This document shows, piece after piece, positions 1-6,942 of a stretch of 24,701 nt of DNA. The stretch is from IMG/VR virus record IMGVR_UViG_3300043331_002389, positions 1 to 24,701 of that record. One strand, written 5' to 3'. The stretch comes from a virus. The notes under the pieces are model-generated. The model made no database searches, was not told where the DNA came from, and saw only the letters and a list, made by a program, of their open reading frames with translations. The position numbers and the translations under genes were made by a program. How positions within the stretch are numbered: the first letter of the stretch is position 1; every line of letters begins with the position of its first letter.

Positions 1-90
1 GAGCTCCAGCACAAGGCGCAGCACGCCGTGGGCCGCTGGATGTTGCGGCCCGAAGTTCAGCGTGAAATTGCGGATCTCGTGCTCGGCCAT
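1..90 (-). CDS. nuoD: NADH-quinone oxidoreductase subunit D, N-terminal fragment (cut by window edge)
   Basis: Only the first 30 codons are inside the window; the gene continues past base 1. The N-terminus reads [20 protein letters not shown], and the [19 protein letters not shown] stretch is the conserved start of the 49-kDa/NuoD subunit, which helps build the quinone site at the base of the complex I peripheral arm. The ATG abuts the nuoC stop codon with no spacer, and a ribosome site of the type AGGGAAG lies inside the end of nuoC, so the two are translationally coupled. NuoC and NuoD are separate genes here, as in alphaproteobacteria, not fused as in E. coli. Confidence 0.95.
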   Translation of the reverse strand, partial: MAEHEIRNFTLNFGPQHPAAHGVLRLVLEL

Positions 91-726
91 CTATTGCTTC
101 CCTGACCAGTTCGTCTTTGGCACGGTCGAATCGGGCGAGGCTTTCTCGTCGCCGGGCAGGACATAGTCGGTCCCCTCCCAAGGCGAAAGGAAATCGAAGT
201 TGCGGAATTCCTGGCGCAGCACCACTGGCTCGTAGACAACGCGCCTTTGCTCGTTGTCGTAACGTAGCTCAACGAAGCCGGTGAGCGGGAAATCCTTGCG
301 TAGCGGATGACCCTCAAAGCCGTAGTCGGTGAGGATGCGACGCAAATCCGGATGGCCCGAGAATACGATGCCATACAGGTCGTAGGTCTCGCGCTCGAAC
401 CAGTTGGCGGCGGGAAAGATCGAAGCCGCCGAAGGCACGGCCGTCGCTTCATCGGTTTCGACCTTGACGCGGATGCGACGGTTATGTTTCGGCGACAGCA
501 GGTGATACACGACATCGAAGCGCTTCTCGCGCTCGGGGTGATCGACGCCGCAAATGTCGATAAGACTAACGAAGAGACACCCGGGATCGTCACGCAGATG
601 CATCAGAACAGCGGCTATCGCATGCGGCGACGCGTCGACGGTCAGCTCGCCGAGCACCACGCGCGGATTCTTCACCGCCAGACTTGCAGCAAGCCCTTCA
701 CCGAGGGCGACGAGATCTTCGGCCAT
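91..726 (-). CDS. nuoC: NADH-quinone oxidoreductase subunit C
   Basis: This 211-aa protein is the 30-kDa subunit of the peripheral arm of proton-pumping complex I on the cytoplasmic side of the inner membrane. The family signature is clear: [20 protein letters not shown], followed by [20 protein letters not shown], at about residues 110-150. The C-terminus carries the usual FDFLSPWEG segment. Length is normal for alphaproteobacterial NuoC. The start ATG (724-726) directly abuts the nuoB stop (727-729), and the stop abuts the nuoD start, so the operon is packed without spacers. The subunit bridges NuoB and NuoD and carries no cofactor of its own. Confidence 0.97.
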   Translation of the reverse strand: MAEDLVALGEGLAASLAVKNPRVVLGELTVDASPHAIAAVLMHLRDDPGCLFVSLIDICGVDHPEREKRFDVVYHLLSPKHNRRIRVKVETDEATAVPSAASIFPAANWFERETYDLYGIVFSGHPDLRRILTDYGFEGHPLRKDFPLTGFVELRYDNEQRRVVYEPVVLRQEFRNFDFLSPWEGTDYVLPGDEKASPDSTVPKTNWSGKQ

Positions 727-1296
727 TTACCGCTCGATCGTTCCGGTGCGTCGGATCTTCTTCTGCAGTAGTAGCACGCCATAAAGCAGCGCCTCCGCCG
801 TCGGCGGACAGCCCGGAACGTAGATGTCCACGGGGACGATGCGATCACAGCCGCGGACCACGGAATACGAATAGTGGTAGTAGCCACCCCCGTTGGCGCA
901 CGAGCCCATGGAGATCACATAGCGGGGCTCTGGCATCTGGTCATAAACCTTGCGCAACGCGGGCGCCATCTTGTTGCATAGCGTGCCGGCCACGATCATC
1001 ACATCCGACTGCCGCGGCGAGGCTCGCGGTGCGAAGCCGAAGCGCTCGGCATCGTAGCGAGGCATGGACATCTGCATCATCTCGACCGCGCAGCAGGCAA
1101 GCCCAAACGTCATCCACATGAGCGAGCCGGTGCGCGCCCACTGAATAAGATCCGCGCTCGAGGTGACAAGAAAGCCCTTGTCGGCAAGCTCGCTGTTCAA
1201 CCCATGATAGAACGGATCGTCACCGCTAAGGGGCCGGCCAGCGTTGGGGTCAACGAGGCCAGCGGGTTGACGGGCCGTGTCAGTGATCAATCCCAT
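727..1296 (-). CDS. nuoB: NADH-quinone oxidoreductase subunit B (carries cluster N2)
   Basis: This 189-aa protein is the PSST/NuoB subunit, which holds the terminal [4Fe-4S] cluster N2 that passes electrons to quinone. The expected cysteine ligands are all present: the C68-C69 pair in [10 protein letters not shown]133 in GSCANGGG and C163 in PGCPP. The open frame extends far upstream to 1947, but the start at MGLITD is chosen because it gives the normal family length and overlaps the nuoA stop by only 10 bp (1287-1296). The upstream extension runs antiparallel through nuoA in another frame and has no NuoB similarity. The tail ends RRTGTIER, as is usual in Rhizobiales-type NuoB. Confidence 0.97.
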   Translation of the reverse strand: MGLITDTARQPAGLVDPNAGRPLSGDDPFYHGLNSELADKGFLVTSSADLIQWARTGSLMWMTFGLACCAVEMMQMSMPRYDAERFGFAPRASPRQSDVMIVAGTLCNKMAPALRKVYDQMPEPRYVISMGSCANGGGYYHYSYSVVRGCDRIVPVDIYVPGCPPTAEALLYGVLLLQKKIRRTGTIER

Positions 1297-1652
1297 TCCA
1301 GCGCTCCCTTGCGCCACTCGTAGATGAAACCCACGGTCAACACGGCGAGAAACACGATCATCGACCAGAAGCCGAACCACCCCACATCTTTGAACGCCAC
1401 CGCCCAGGGAAACAAAAAGGCGACTTCCAGGTCGAAGATGATGAAGAGGATGGCGACGAGGTAGAACCTGACATCGAATTTCATGCGCGCGTCGTCGAAC
1501 GCGTTGAAGCCGCATTCGTAGGCGGAGAGCTTCTCGGGGTCGGGATTCGAGGGTGCGAGCAGAAACGGAGCGACCAGCAACGCTAGTCCGATGGCGAGTG
1601 ATACGCCGACGAAGATGACGAGCGGGAGATAGCTGGCCAGAAGGTCTTGCAT
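1287..1652 (-). CDS. nuoA: NADH-quinone oxidoreductase subunit A
   Basis: This 121-aa membrane protein has three hydrophobic segments, at about residues 8-33, 62-84 and 89-110. It shows the NuoA hallmarks YECGF (the conserved cysteine loop near residue 47) and [12 protein letters not shown]. It sits at the junction of the membrane and peripheral arms of complex I. A longer frame opens at 1712, but the start at [10 protein letters not shown] is preferred: it has a GAGGTG ribosome site a few bases upstream and gives the standard family length. It is the first gene of the visible nuo operon, so the operon promoter should lie in 1653-1995. Confidence 0.96.
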   Translation of the reverse strand: MQDLLASYLPLVIFVGVSLAIGLALLVAPFLLAPSNPDPEKLSAYECGFNAFDDARMKFDVRFYLVAILFIIFDLEVAFLFPWAVAFKDVGWFGFWSMIVFLAVLTVGFIYEWRKGALEWD

Positions 1653-1995
1653 CGAACACCTCGTGAAAGCGCCAACGGGTCCGCGGCGGAGCCAAGGGCG
1701 CAACGCGATCACGCGGCGAATCTCGCCCTGTCCTCAGCCTGCCGGCGCAACCTGCTGAAAACACCGGCAAAACCGCACATTGGAAGTGTTCGCACGTGCG
1801 ACCGAGGCTTAACGCACCGCACCATACGAGGCAAGTGTTCGCCTCATCGCGATATTGGCTCAACTTCCCCTCGAAACAGCGTGGCGCATGGCCGCAAGTG
1901 GCGGCGCATCGGGCCGTCACCGCGAGGAACATCGCTACGGCCATCACGTTGCCCTCACTGGGCTATCCGAGGGGATAAACTCAGGAGAGATGTGA
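1653..1995. promoter_or_regulatory. Divergent intergenic region between nuoA and the DUF1236 gene, with repeated AAGTGTTCGC boxes
   Basis: This 343-bp region separates the nuo operon from the divergent secreted-protein gene and should hold both promoters. I see no convincing protein gene in it. A 10-bp direct repeat AAGTGTTCGC occurs at 1784-1793 and 1833-1842, 49 bp apart (start to start). The first copy runs into a perfect 10-bp palindrome CGCACGTGCG at 1791-1800. On the minus strand, TTGCCT followed 17 bp later by TAAGCC is a weak sigma70-like pair just beyond the second repeat. The repeats could be binding sites for a regulator of nuo; that is inference. Confidence 0.35.
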
Positions 1996-2667
1996 ATGAA
2001 GAAGACATTGTTCAGTTCGGTCGCTGTGGCCGCCCTTGCGCTTGGAACTGCACTCGCAGTTGCCCAAGGCACCGGCGGCGGTGCGGGAGGCGCCGGTAAT
2101 CCTGGGAGCGTCGGCGGCCCTAGCGGAGGTGCGGGTGGCGGCGGCGCTATGAGCCCAGGCGGCTCGCCTGGCGGTGGTTCCGCTGAGCGAAGGCAGAGCC
2201 AGGGCGAGTCAGGTCAACCTCCAGCACGCGCTCAGCAAGGCCAGGGCCAAGAAAGGCCCGCTGGCCGCGCCGAAGGGCGACAGCCAGGGGGCCGAACGGA
2301 AGGTCAGCAGCCCGCGGGCCGTGCGGAAGGCCAGCAACCAGCCGGTCAGAAGCAAACGACCGGCCAGAATCAACAGGGTACTTCCAGTCAGGCGACGGGT
2401 GCGATTGGAGGTGCTGGCGTGACCGCCGAACAACGGACTCAGGTTCGGCAGAGCTTCAGTAACGTCAACGTGCATCGGGTGCAAAACGTCAACTTCTCGA
2501 TCTCCATCGGCGCGACGGTGCCGCGTAGCGTCACGTTCTACGACCTGCCGCCGGAAATCATCCGCATCGTGCCGGCCTATCGCCGCTTCAAATATGTGGC
2601 GGTCGGCGACGAGATCATAATCATCGATCCCGAACGGTACGTGATCGTCGAGGTGATCCGGATCTAG
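1996..2667 (+). CDS. Secreted DUF1236-domain protein with Gly/Gln-rich repeats
   Basis: This 223-aa protein starts with a clear Sec signal peptide (MKKTLFSSVAVAALALGTA then LAVAQ) with probable cleavage near residue 24. A long low-complexity stretch follows: a Gly-rich block at about 25-62, then a Gln/Arg/Gly block with imperfect units of the type PAGRAEGQQ at about 85-118. The C-terminal 60 residues (YDLPPEIIRIVPAYRRFKYV, then DEIIIIDPERYVIVEVI) match the DUF1236 pattern, a small periplasmic domain common in Rhizobiales and of unknown function. A strong AGGAGAG ribosome site at 1983-1989 supports the start. It is monocistronic, with its own terminator. The product is probably periplasmic or envelope-associated. 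Confidence 0.85.
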   Translation: MKKTLFSSVAVAALALGTALAVAQGTGGGAGGAGNPGSVGGPSGGAGGGGAMSPGGSPGGGSAERRQSQGESGQPPARAQQGQGQERPAGRAEGRQPGGRTEGQQPAGRAEGQQPAGQKQTTGQNQQGTSSQATGAIGGAGVTAEQRTQVRQSFSNVNVHRVQNVNFSISIGATVPRSVTFYDLPPEIIRIVPAYRRFKYVAVGDEIIIIDPERYVIVEVIRI

Positions 2668-3076
2668 CGTCCTGCATTCGGCTCCCCAGAGAAGCGCCCC
2701 TGGCGCTTCTCTTTTTTTGTTTCCCATCGGCGCCCGGGTGGCCAGCCAACAAGATCTCGATCGCCTCGAGGCGAGAGCCCACGTGCGCCGATGTCTCGTT
2801 CTCCAGGGCACGGTATTGTTGAACGACCTCGCTACCGAGCCGCGTCAGGGCAGCACCGCCGCCGCGGTGGCCTCCGAGCTGGGCTTCCACAAGCGGCTCG
2901 CGAAAAAGCCCGTTAAGCTCGGCGACTAGCAGCCACGCGCGCCGATAGGACATGCCCATGGCACGCCCGGCAGCCGCTATGGAGCCATGCAAGTCAATGC
3001 CTTCCAGGAGCATGACCTTTCCTGGACCGAGCCGCCGATCCTCCGAAAAATCGATGCGGATGGAAACCTTTGCCAT
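2621..3076 (-). CDS. ModE-like winged-helix molybdate-responsive regulator (single DNA-binding domain)
   Basis: This 151-aa protein matches the N-terminal winged-helix domain of ModE. The helix-turn-helix GSIAAAGRAMGMSYRRAWLL lies at residues 31-50, followed by LNGLFREPLVE and a Gly-rich wing (GGHRGGGAALT) at 68-78. No Mop/TOBE molybdate-binding domain follows, as in many short rhizobial homologs. The start at MAKVSIRIDF (3076) is chosen over the longer frame to 3211 because the family begins here. It diverges from modBC, which fits autoregulation and repression of the transporter. The last ~35 residues are Arg/Lys/Ser-rich, do not look conserved, and are encoded through the neighbouring terminator into the end of the DUF1236 gene. 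The true stop may therefore have been lost by frameshift or read-on. Confidence 0.8.
   Translation of the reverse strand: MAKVSIRIDFSEDRRLGPGKVMLLEGIDLHGSIAAAGRAMGMSYRRAWLLVAELNGLFREPLVEAQLGGHRGGGAALTRLGSEVVQQYRALENETSAHVGSRLEAIEILLAGHPGADGKQKKRSARGASLGSRMQDARSGSPRRSRTVRDR
2688..2718 (+). terminator. Intrinsic terminator of the DUF1236 gene
   Basis: A perfect 11-bp stem (AGAGAAGCGCC, loop CCT, GGCGCTTCTCT) is followed by seven T residues, starting about 20 bp after the stop codon. It reads as a terminator only on the plus strand. The minus-strand frame of the ModE-like gene runs through it. Confidence 0.92.
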
Positions 3077-3127
3077 CACGTCATCATGCGACGGGTAACA
3101 CCGAAAGGCGAGGTCGAAAGTGGGCGT

Positions 3128-3151
3128 CGATATGTTTCCAGGAATATATCG
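3128..3151. promoter_or_regulatory. Candidate Mo-box / ModE-type operator
   Basis: An inverted repeat with arms CGATAT (3128-3133) and ATATCG (3146-3151) has an inner TTCC/GGAA pair (3136-3139, 3141-3144). It lies about 52 bp upstream of the ModE-like start and in the divergent region ahead of modB. ModE operators in proteobacteria are dyads with CGnTATAT-type arms, so spacing and arm sequence fit. The assignment is by resemblance and position. Confidence 0.55.
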
Positions 3152-3182
3152 GTCGGGTATGATGGCCCGATCGAGGGTTCCC

Positions 3183-3485
3183 ATGCTCGCCCGTCTGCCG
3201 CGCAGTCTCACTATCTCAGCTGATCTCTCGCCTGCCGGTCGCCTCTTTGCCGGTGCGGTCGCAGGACACGCTTCCCCCGATTGGCTGCCCCGCGGCAGTC
3301 AGGGCGAAATCGACCAGGGGAGAGGACGACGCCTTCTTGGCGTTTCCGCGGTCGGGCGCGGCCCACCGGCCCTGCGAGAGGCAGGGGTTCATCATTCTCG
3401 GTGTGCCACAAAGCAGGACGTTAAGCGCGAGACGCGTCTGCCCTCATTGGATGTCGCGGCCCCTATCGATCGACGCGGGGGCTGA
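3183..3485 (+). other. Region upstream of modB where modA is expected: no intact gene, possible signal-peptide remnant
   Basis: About 300 bp lie between the candidate operator and modB, too short for an intact modA (about 750 bp). An open frame from an ATG at 3183 ends in a TGA that overlaps the modB start (TGATG, 3483-3487), which would couple the two. Its translation does not resemble ModA. A shift into the adjacent frame near 3222 gives ISRLPVASLPVRSQDTL, which looks like the end of a periplasmic signal peptide. This could be the front of a decayed or internally deleted modA, but the evidence is thin. Otherwise I see no gene here. Confidence 0.25.
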
Positions 3486-4183
3486 TGTTTGCGGCCCTGA
3501 CTGCCGAGGAATGGACAGCGCTCGTATTGAGCCTAAAGGTGTCGCTCGTCGCCATGCTGGCGAGCCTGCCGTTCGGCATCGCCATCGCCTTTGTCTTGGC
3601 GCGCGGCCGCTTTTGGGGCAAAGCGGTGCTCGACGCGCTCGTGCATCTTCCTCTCGTCATGCCGCCCGTCGTCACTGGCTATCTTCTGCTTATCTGGTTT
3701 GGTCGACAGGGGCCGCTCGGGCGATTCTTTGACGCCACCTTCGGCCTCGTCTTCGCGTTTCGTTGGACCGGAGCGGCGCTGGCGGCAGCCGTGATGGGTT
3801 TCCCGCTGATGGTTCGCGCCATCCGCCTGTCGCTTGAAGCAGTCGATCGAAGGCTTGAGGACGCCGCCGGCACGCTTGGTGCCAACCAGGCCTGGACGTT
3901 CGTGCTCGTCACCCTGCCGCTGTCGTTGCCAGGCATTATCGCCGGCATGATCTTGTCATTCGCCCGCGCCATGGGTGAGTTCGGCGCTACCATCACGTTC
4001 GTGTCCAACATTCCAGGCGAAACTCAGACGCTGCCCACGGCCATCTATACTCTCACTCAGGTGCCGGGTGGCGACGCGGGCGCGCTACGCCTTACGCTGA
4101 TCTCTATCGTGGTTGCATTCATTGCACTCCTCATGTCCGATTGGTTTGCGCGCCTTGCGGGTCGGCGACTCGCGATCACATGA
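3485..4183 (+). CDS. modB: Molybdate ABC transporter, inner-membrane permease
   Basis: This 232-aa protein is the ModB-type permease that forms the channel of the molybdate ABC importer. About five or six membrane segments are visible, for example at residues 12-40, 50-70, 88-105, 140-160 and 200-222. The cytoplasmic EAA loop reads EDAAGTLGANQAWTFVLVTL at about residues 122-141, followed by PLSLPGI. The SFARAMGEFGATITF segment is typical of ModB. Length is normal. The GGGGG stretch just before the ATG can serve as ribosome site. The stop codon overlaps the modC start (ATGA), so the pair is coupled. Tungstate or sulfate specificity cannot be fully excluded, but the neighbouring ModE-like gene favours molybdate. 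Confidence 0.92.
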   Translation: MFAALTAEEWTALVLSLKVSLVAMLASLPFGIAIAFVLARGRFWGKAVLDALVHLPLVMPPVVTGYLLLIWFGRQGPLGRFFDATFGLVFAFRWTGAALAAAVMGFPLMVRAIRLSLEAVDRRLEDAAGTLGANQAWTFVLVTLPLSLPGIIAGMILSFARAMGEFGATITFVSNIPGETQTLPTAIYTLTQVPGGDAGALRLTLISIVVAFIALLMSDWFARLAGRRLAIT

Positions 4184-4872
4184 CGCTCTCGGTACACATC
4201 CGGCACCATATCGGTGATTTCACCCTCGACGCGACGTTCGAGACGGCCGGGCATCTGGTCGCGCTCTTCGGGCGATCGGGGGCCGGCAAGACGACGCTCA
4301 TCAATGTCATTGCCGGGTTGATCGTCCCTGATCACGGTCGAGTCGTCGTGGATGGAACGACGCTCGTCGACACTGATCGAGGTGTCTTTGTCCCAAAGCA
4401 CCGACGGCGCATTGGCTACGTTTTTCAGGAAGGGCGACTCCTCCCACACCTCACCGTGCGCCAGAACCTCCTCTTCGGCCGGTTCTTTACCCCGAGAGGC
4501 GACCGCTATGGTTCGCTCGGCCACGTGGTGGAACTCTTGGGTCTCGGTGCACTCCTCGACCGGCGGCCGGGCTCGCTCTCGGGCGGCGAAAAGCAACGCG
4601 TCGCCCTCGGGCGGGCGCTGCTGCGCAGCCCTCGCCTTCTGCTCATGGACGAGCCCCTTGCCTCTCTGGACGATGCCCGCAAGGTCGAGATTCTTCCTTA
4701 TATCGAGACGCTGCGTGACGAAGTGCGTGTGCCGATTGTCTACGTCAGCCATGCGGTGTCGGAAGTGCTGCGGCTTGCCACCACGGTCGTGGTGCTGCGG
4801 GCCGGCAAGGTCACAGGCTTCGGCCCGGCTGCCGAAGCGATGAACCATGCGTCAACGGTCGCGGAAGGTTGA
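4180..4872 (+). CDS. modC: Molybdate ABC transporter, ATP-binding subunit (short form, no TOBE domain)
   Basis: This 230-aa ATPase has every nucleotide-binding motif: Walker A GRSGAGKTT (31-39), Q-loop Q83, signature LSGGEKQR (133-140), Walker B LLLMDEP (153-159) and switch histidine H191. It energises molybdate import through ModB. The start is the ATG at 4180, which overlaps the modB stop; the in-frame start at 4141 lies inside modB. Canonical ModC is about 350 residues with a C-terminal TOBE/Mop domain that binds oxyanion. Here the protein ends soon after the ATPase domain (VTGFGPAAEAMNHASTVAEG), so that regulatory domain is absent. Confidence 0.92.
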   Translation: MTLSVHIRHHIGDFTLDATFETAGHLVALFGRSGAGKTTLINVIAGLIVPDHGRVVVDGTTLVDTDRGVFVPKHRRRIGYVFQEGRLLPHLTVRQNLLFGRFFTPRGDRYGSLGHVVELLGLGALLDRRPGSLSGGEKQRVALGRALLRSPRLLLMDEPLASLDDARKVEILPYIETLRDEVRVPIVYVSHAVSEVLRLATTVVVLRAGKVTGFGPAAEAMNHASTVAEG

Positions 4873-4952
4873 GGGGATCGCGGCAGCCCTATAGCGCCTT
4901 GAGATTGTGTGCGCGGACCCTTAGGCAAGGAGCAAGCTGAGGGAGAGACTTC

Positions 4953-6152
4953 ATGGAAGCGACTGCGCAACCCCTTCAAGGCGTTACGGTCATTGATTTC
5001 GGCCAGATCTACGCGGGGCCCTATTGCACGTTCCTGATGGCGATGGCTGGTGCAAGAGTCGTCAAGGTCGAGCCGCTCAATGGCGAGAACATGCGCCGGC
5101 GCGGTGCAGTGGGCGGGGCGCTCGTGCCCTTTGCGATGATCAATTCCAACAAGGAGTTTGTCACACTCAACCTGAAAAGTGATCGCGGACGCGCGCTGAT
5201 CGTCGACATGGTGAAACGCGCCGACGTCGTGCTTGAAAATTTCGCTCCGGGTGTCATGGATCGACTTGGGGTTGGGCCCAAGCAATTGCAGGCGATCAAC
5301 CCGCGTCTCATCTACGCGGCGGGCTCTGGCTACGGCTGGTCCGGCACCTACCGCGACTATCCTGCCATGGATCTGACGGTCCAGGCTATGTCGGCGATTA
5401 TGTCGACCACCGGCTTTCCCGACAAGCCGCCCGTCAAGGCGGGCCCTGCCTTCTGCGACTTCCTCGCCGGTATCCACCTTTACGCAGGTATAACCACGGC
5501 TCTCTTCGAACGCGAGCGTACCGGGAAAGGCCGGTTTGTCGAAGTTTCTATGCTTGAGGTCTCCTACATCCCGCATGCCTCGACACTCGGGCTCTACTTC
5601 GGCTCGGGCGAGAAGAGCCCTCCACGTACCGGTAATCGCCATAGTGGCATGGCCGAGGCGCCCTACAACGTCTATCCAGCGGCGGACGGCTGGCTCGCTA
5701 TTATCTGCGTCAGCGAAACGCACTGGCGCTCTCTGCTCAGCGCTATCGGCCGCCCGGAACTCCACGAGGACCCCAGATTCGTCTCGCTGAAGGCGCGCGT
5801 CGCGCACATCGAGGAGGTGGATGAAATGATTTCATCGGTGACACGCACCATGCCACGCGACGAGCTCTTCGCTCTGTTGACGACGCATCGCGTGCCGTGC
5901 GCGCCGGTGCGCGATATCGACGAGGTGGTCAATGACGCTCATCTGCATGCCCGCGGGATGCTCAAACACGTTAATCATCCCGAACTTGGCGAGCTCGTGC
6001 TTCCGAATTCTCCAATTCGCTATGATGGCGAGGTGTCAGACGAAATTATCCCGAGCAAGACGCTTGGTGCTGATAACGACGCCGTCTACGGCGACTGGCT
6101 CGGGCTCGATGCGGTGGAACTTGCGCGGTTGAAGGCGGATGGTGTCGTCTAA
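4953..6152 (+). CDS. Class III (CaiB/BaiF family) CoA-transferase
   Basis: This 399-aa cytoplasmic enzyme belongs to the family III CoA-transferases, which move CoA between organic acids through an enzyme-bound acyl anhydride. The N-terminal Rossmann-like part shows GVTVIDFGQIYAGPYCTFL (10-28) and GARVVKVEPLNGE (33-45). The motif NPRLIYAAGSGYGWSGTYRD then leads into YPAMDLTVQAMSA, where D140 is the probable catalytic aspartate. The C-terminal part (APVRDIDEVVNDAHLHARGM) is also typical. Length is normal for the family. A GAGGGAGAG ribosome site at 4939-4947 supports the start. It lies 80 bp after modC with no terminator between them, so partial co-transcription is possible. Substrates cannot be told from sequence; no partner gene is nearby. 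Confidence 0.88.
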   Translation: MEATAQPLQGVTVIDFGQIYAGPYCTFLMAMAGARVVKVEPLNGENMRRRGAVGGALVPFAMINSNKEFVTLNLKSDRGRALIVDMVKRADVVLENFAPGVMDRLGVGPKQLQAINPRLIYAAGSGYGWSGTYRDYPAMDLTVQAMSAIMSTTGFPDKPPVKAGPAFCDFLAGIHLYAGITTALFERERTGKGRFVEVSMLEVSYIPHASTLGLYFGSGEKSPPRTGNRHSGMAEAPYNVYPAADGWLAIICVSETHWRSLLSAIGRPELHEDPRFVSLKARVAHIEEVDEMISSVTRTMPRDELFALLTTHRVPCAPVRDIDEVVNDAHLHARGMLKHVNHPELGELVLPNSPIRYDGEVSDEIIPSKTLGADNDAVYGDWLGLDAVELARLKADGVV

Positions 6153-6191
6153 TGCCGGCCCTACGCGGTGCTGCGCCGCTGTACGCTCGCC

Positions 6192-6311
6192 TCAGGCCTT
6201 CGATATCATTTTGACCATCCCAAGCATGGCCTGCATCACGCGCTGTGCCCTGGCGCGATCCTTGTCACCGAGCATCTCGGAGAGCACGCTAGGAGCACCG
6301 ATCAGGAGCTG
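6192..6311 (-). pseudogene. C-terminal remnant of a PhnB-like VOC-family protein
   Basis: On the minus strand, 39 sense codons between two stops read QLLIGAPSVLSEMLGDKDRA, then RAQRVMQAMLGMVKMISKA. This closely resembles the C-terminal end of the PhnB/3-demethylubiquinone-like VOC proteins, where a SWQ-VP-L motif is followed by a DP(D)xxRAxRVMxAMLxMxK helix. The expected SWQ part just upstream appears shifted out of frame (TCCTGATCGG in place of a longer stretch), and no further upstream VOC sequence is present, so this is a broken fragment. It converges on the CoA-transferase gene and is the last recognisable host-like sequence before the phage genes. Confidence 0.5.
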
Positions 6312-6416
6312 TCAACGAGCAGTGCTCGATCGCGAGCAGAGTTCCAAGCAGTTGGCTACGAGGTAGTCGCGGGTTCGAGATGTGCCCCGAAGCTGCATGC
6401 CGCAGATTCGCCCGCG

Positions 6417-6629
6417 CTATGGCCATTTGCCCCCCTCGGGTCTGCACAGCGTTAGAATGGTGGCCTTGCGCGTCTTCGTCGGAGGATCGATCTGCTCTCG
6501 CATGAGCGCAATGAGAGCACGTAACTCTTTACGCAGCCTGCGGTCCTTGGTGTCATTGAACACCTCGATGAGCCGCGCGATGGTGTTGGCGCGTTCGGCA
6601 GTGGTGTCGCCGTGATCCTGACCAGGCAT
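6417..6629 (-). CDS. Small hypothetical protein, last gene of the phage cluster
   Basis: This 70-aa soluble protein is predicted to be mostly helical and charged: the segment TIARLIEVFNDTKDRRLRKE, then LRALIALMREQID, at about residues 16-48 has a coiled-coil-like spacing. No family is recognised. A strong ribosome site (GGAGGG, 4-5 bases before the ATG) makes it more likely to be real than the overlapping frame at 6452-6670. It is the promoter-distal gene of the minus-strand phage transcript, 37 bp after the XhlA-like gene. No terminator follows it before the host remnant. Confidence 0.6.
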   Translation of the reverse strand: MPGQDHGDTTAERANTIARLIEVFNDTKDRRLRKELRALIALMREQIDPPTKTRKATILTLCRPEGGKWP

Positions 6630-6666
6630 GTGCCCTCCCCGGACTGCCTACGAGCCTTTCGGCGCC

Positions 6667-6912
6667 TCATTTACCTGGCGGCGGCCAGAGCGGCATGAGC
6701 TTCGCGCTCATTGCTCCAATGATAGGGCCTGCGGCGAGCAGCGTGCCGACAATCCAACGCGCGCCCTTGGCTTGCTGGAGAAGGTCACGCACCTCGCCGA
6801 CTGTCGCGTTCAGCTTCGCGACTTCTTCTTTCAAGGCGATGATATCGTCGTGCCTGCGCTCGTCCCGCGCTTCGAGGCGCGCTAGACGCTCGATGATGTC
6901 GTGCTGGCTCAT
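6667..6912 (-). CDS. Coiled-coil plus membrane-anchor small protein, XhlA/holin-accessory-like
   Basis: This 81-aa protein has an N-terminal charged coiled coil (LARLEARDERRHDDIIALKE, then EVAKLNATVGEVRDLLQQAK, residues about 10-49) followed by one membrane segment (WIVGTLLAAGPIIGAMSAKL, about 53-72). This layout matches XhlA-type and other small phage lysis-accessory proteins that sit near holin and endolysin genes. The ribosome site GAGGAG lies about 13 bases upstream, with a 4-codon minicistron (MVNP) between it and the start whose stop overlaps this ATG. The exact role in lysis is inferred from shape and place. Confidence 0.65.
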   Translation of the reverse strand: MSQHDIIERLARLEARDERRHDDIIALKEEVAKLNATVGEVRDLLQQAKGARWIVGTLLAAGPIIGAMSAKLMPLWPPPGK

Positions 6913-6942
6913 GGATTGACCATGCTCCTCAGCATTTCTGGA

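Noticed and set aside
727-1947. A 406-codon frame that would give NuoB a long N-terminal extension
   Set aside because: The first ~217 residues are antiparallel-free extension through nuoA in another frame, with no NuoB similarity; normal NuoB length is reached from 1296.
4057-4848. Long minus-strand frame opposite modC, and another at 4740-5807 opposite the CoA-transferase
   Set aside because: Both lie antisense to well-recognised genes, are Arg/His/Asp-rich in a way typical of high-GC shadow frames, and match no family.
6361-6405. GGTTCGAGA resembling a tRNA T-loop near the phage border, which would have suggested an att site
   Set aside because: The flanking bases do not pair (GCGGG versus TGTGC) and no anticodon or acceptor stem can be drawn.
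6452-6670. A 72-codon frame overlapping the XhlA-like stop by ATGA
   Set aside because: Composition is Arg/Ser shadow-like; the overlapping frame 6417-6629 has a better ribosome site and protein-like composition.
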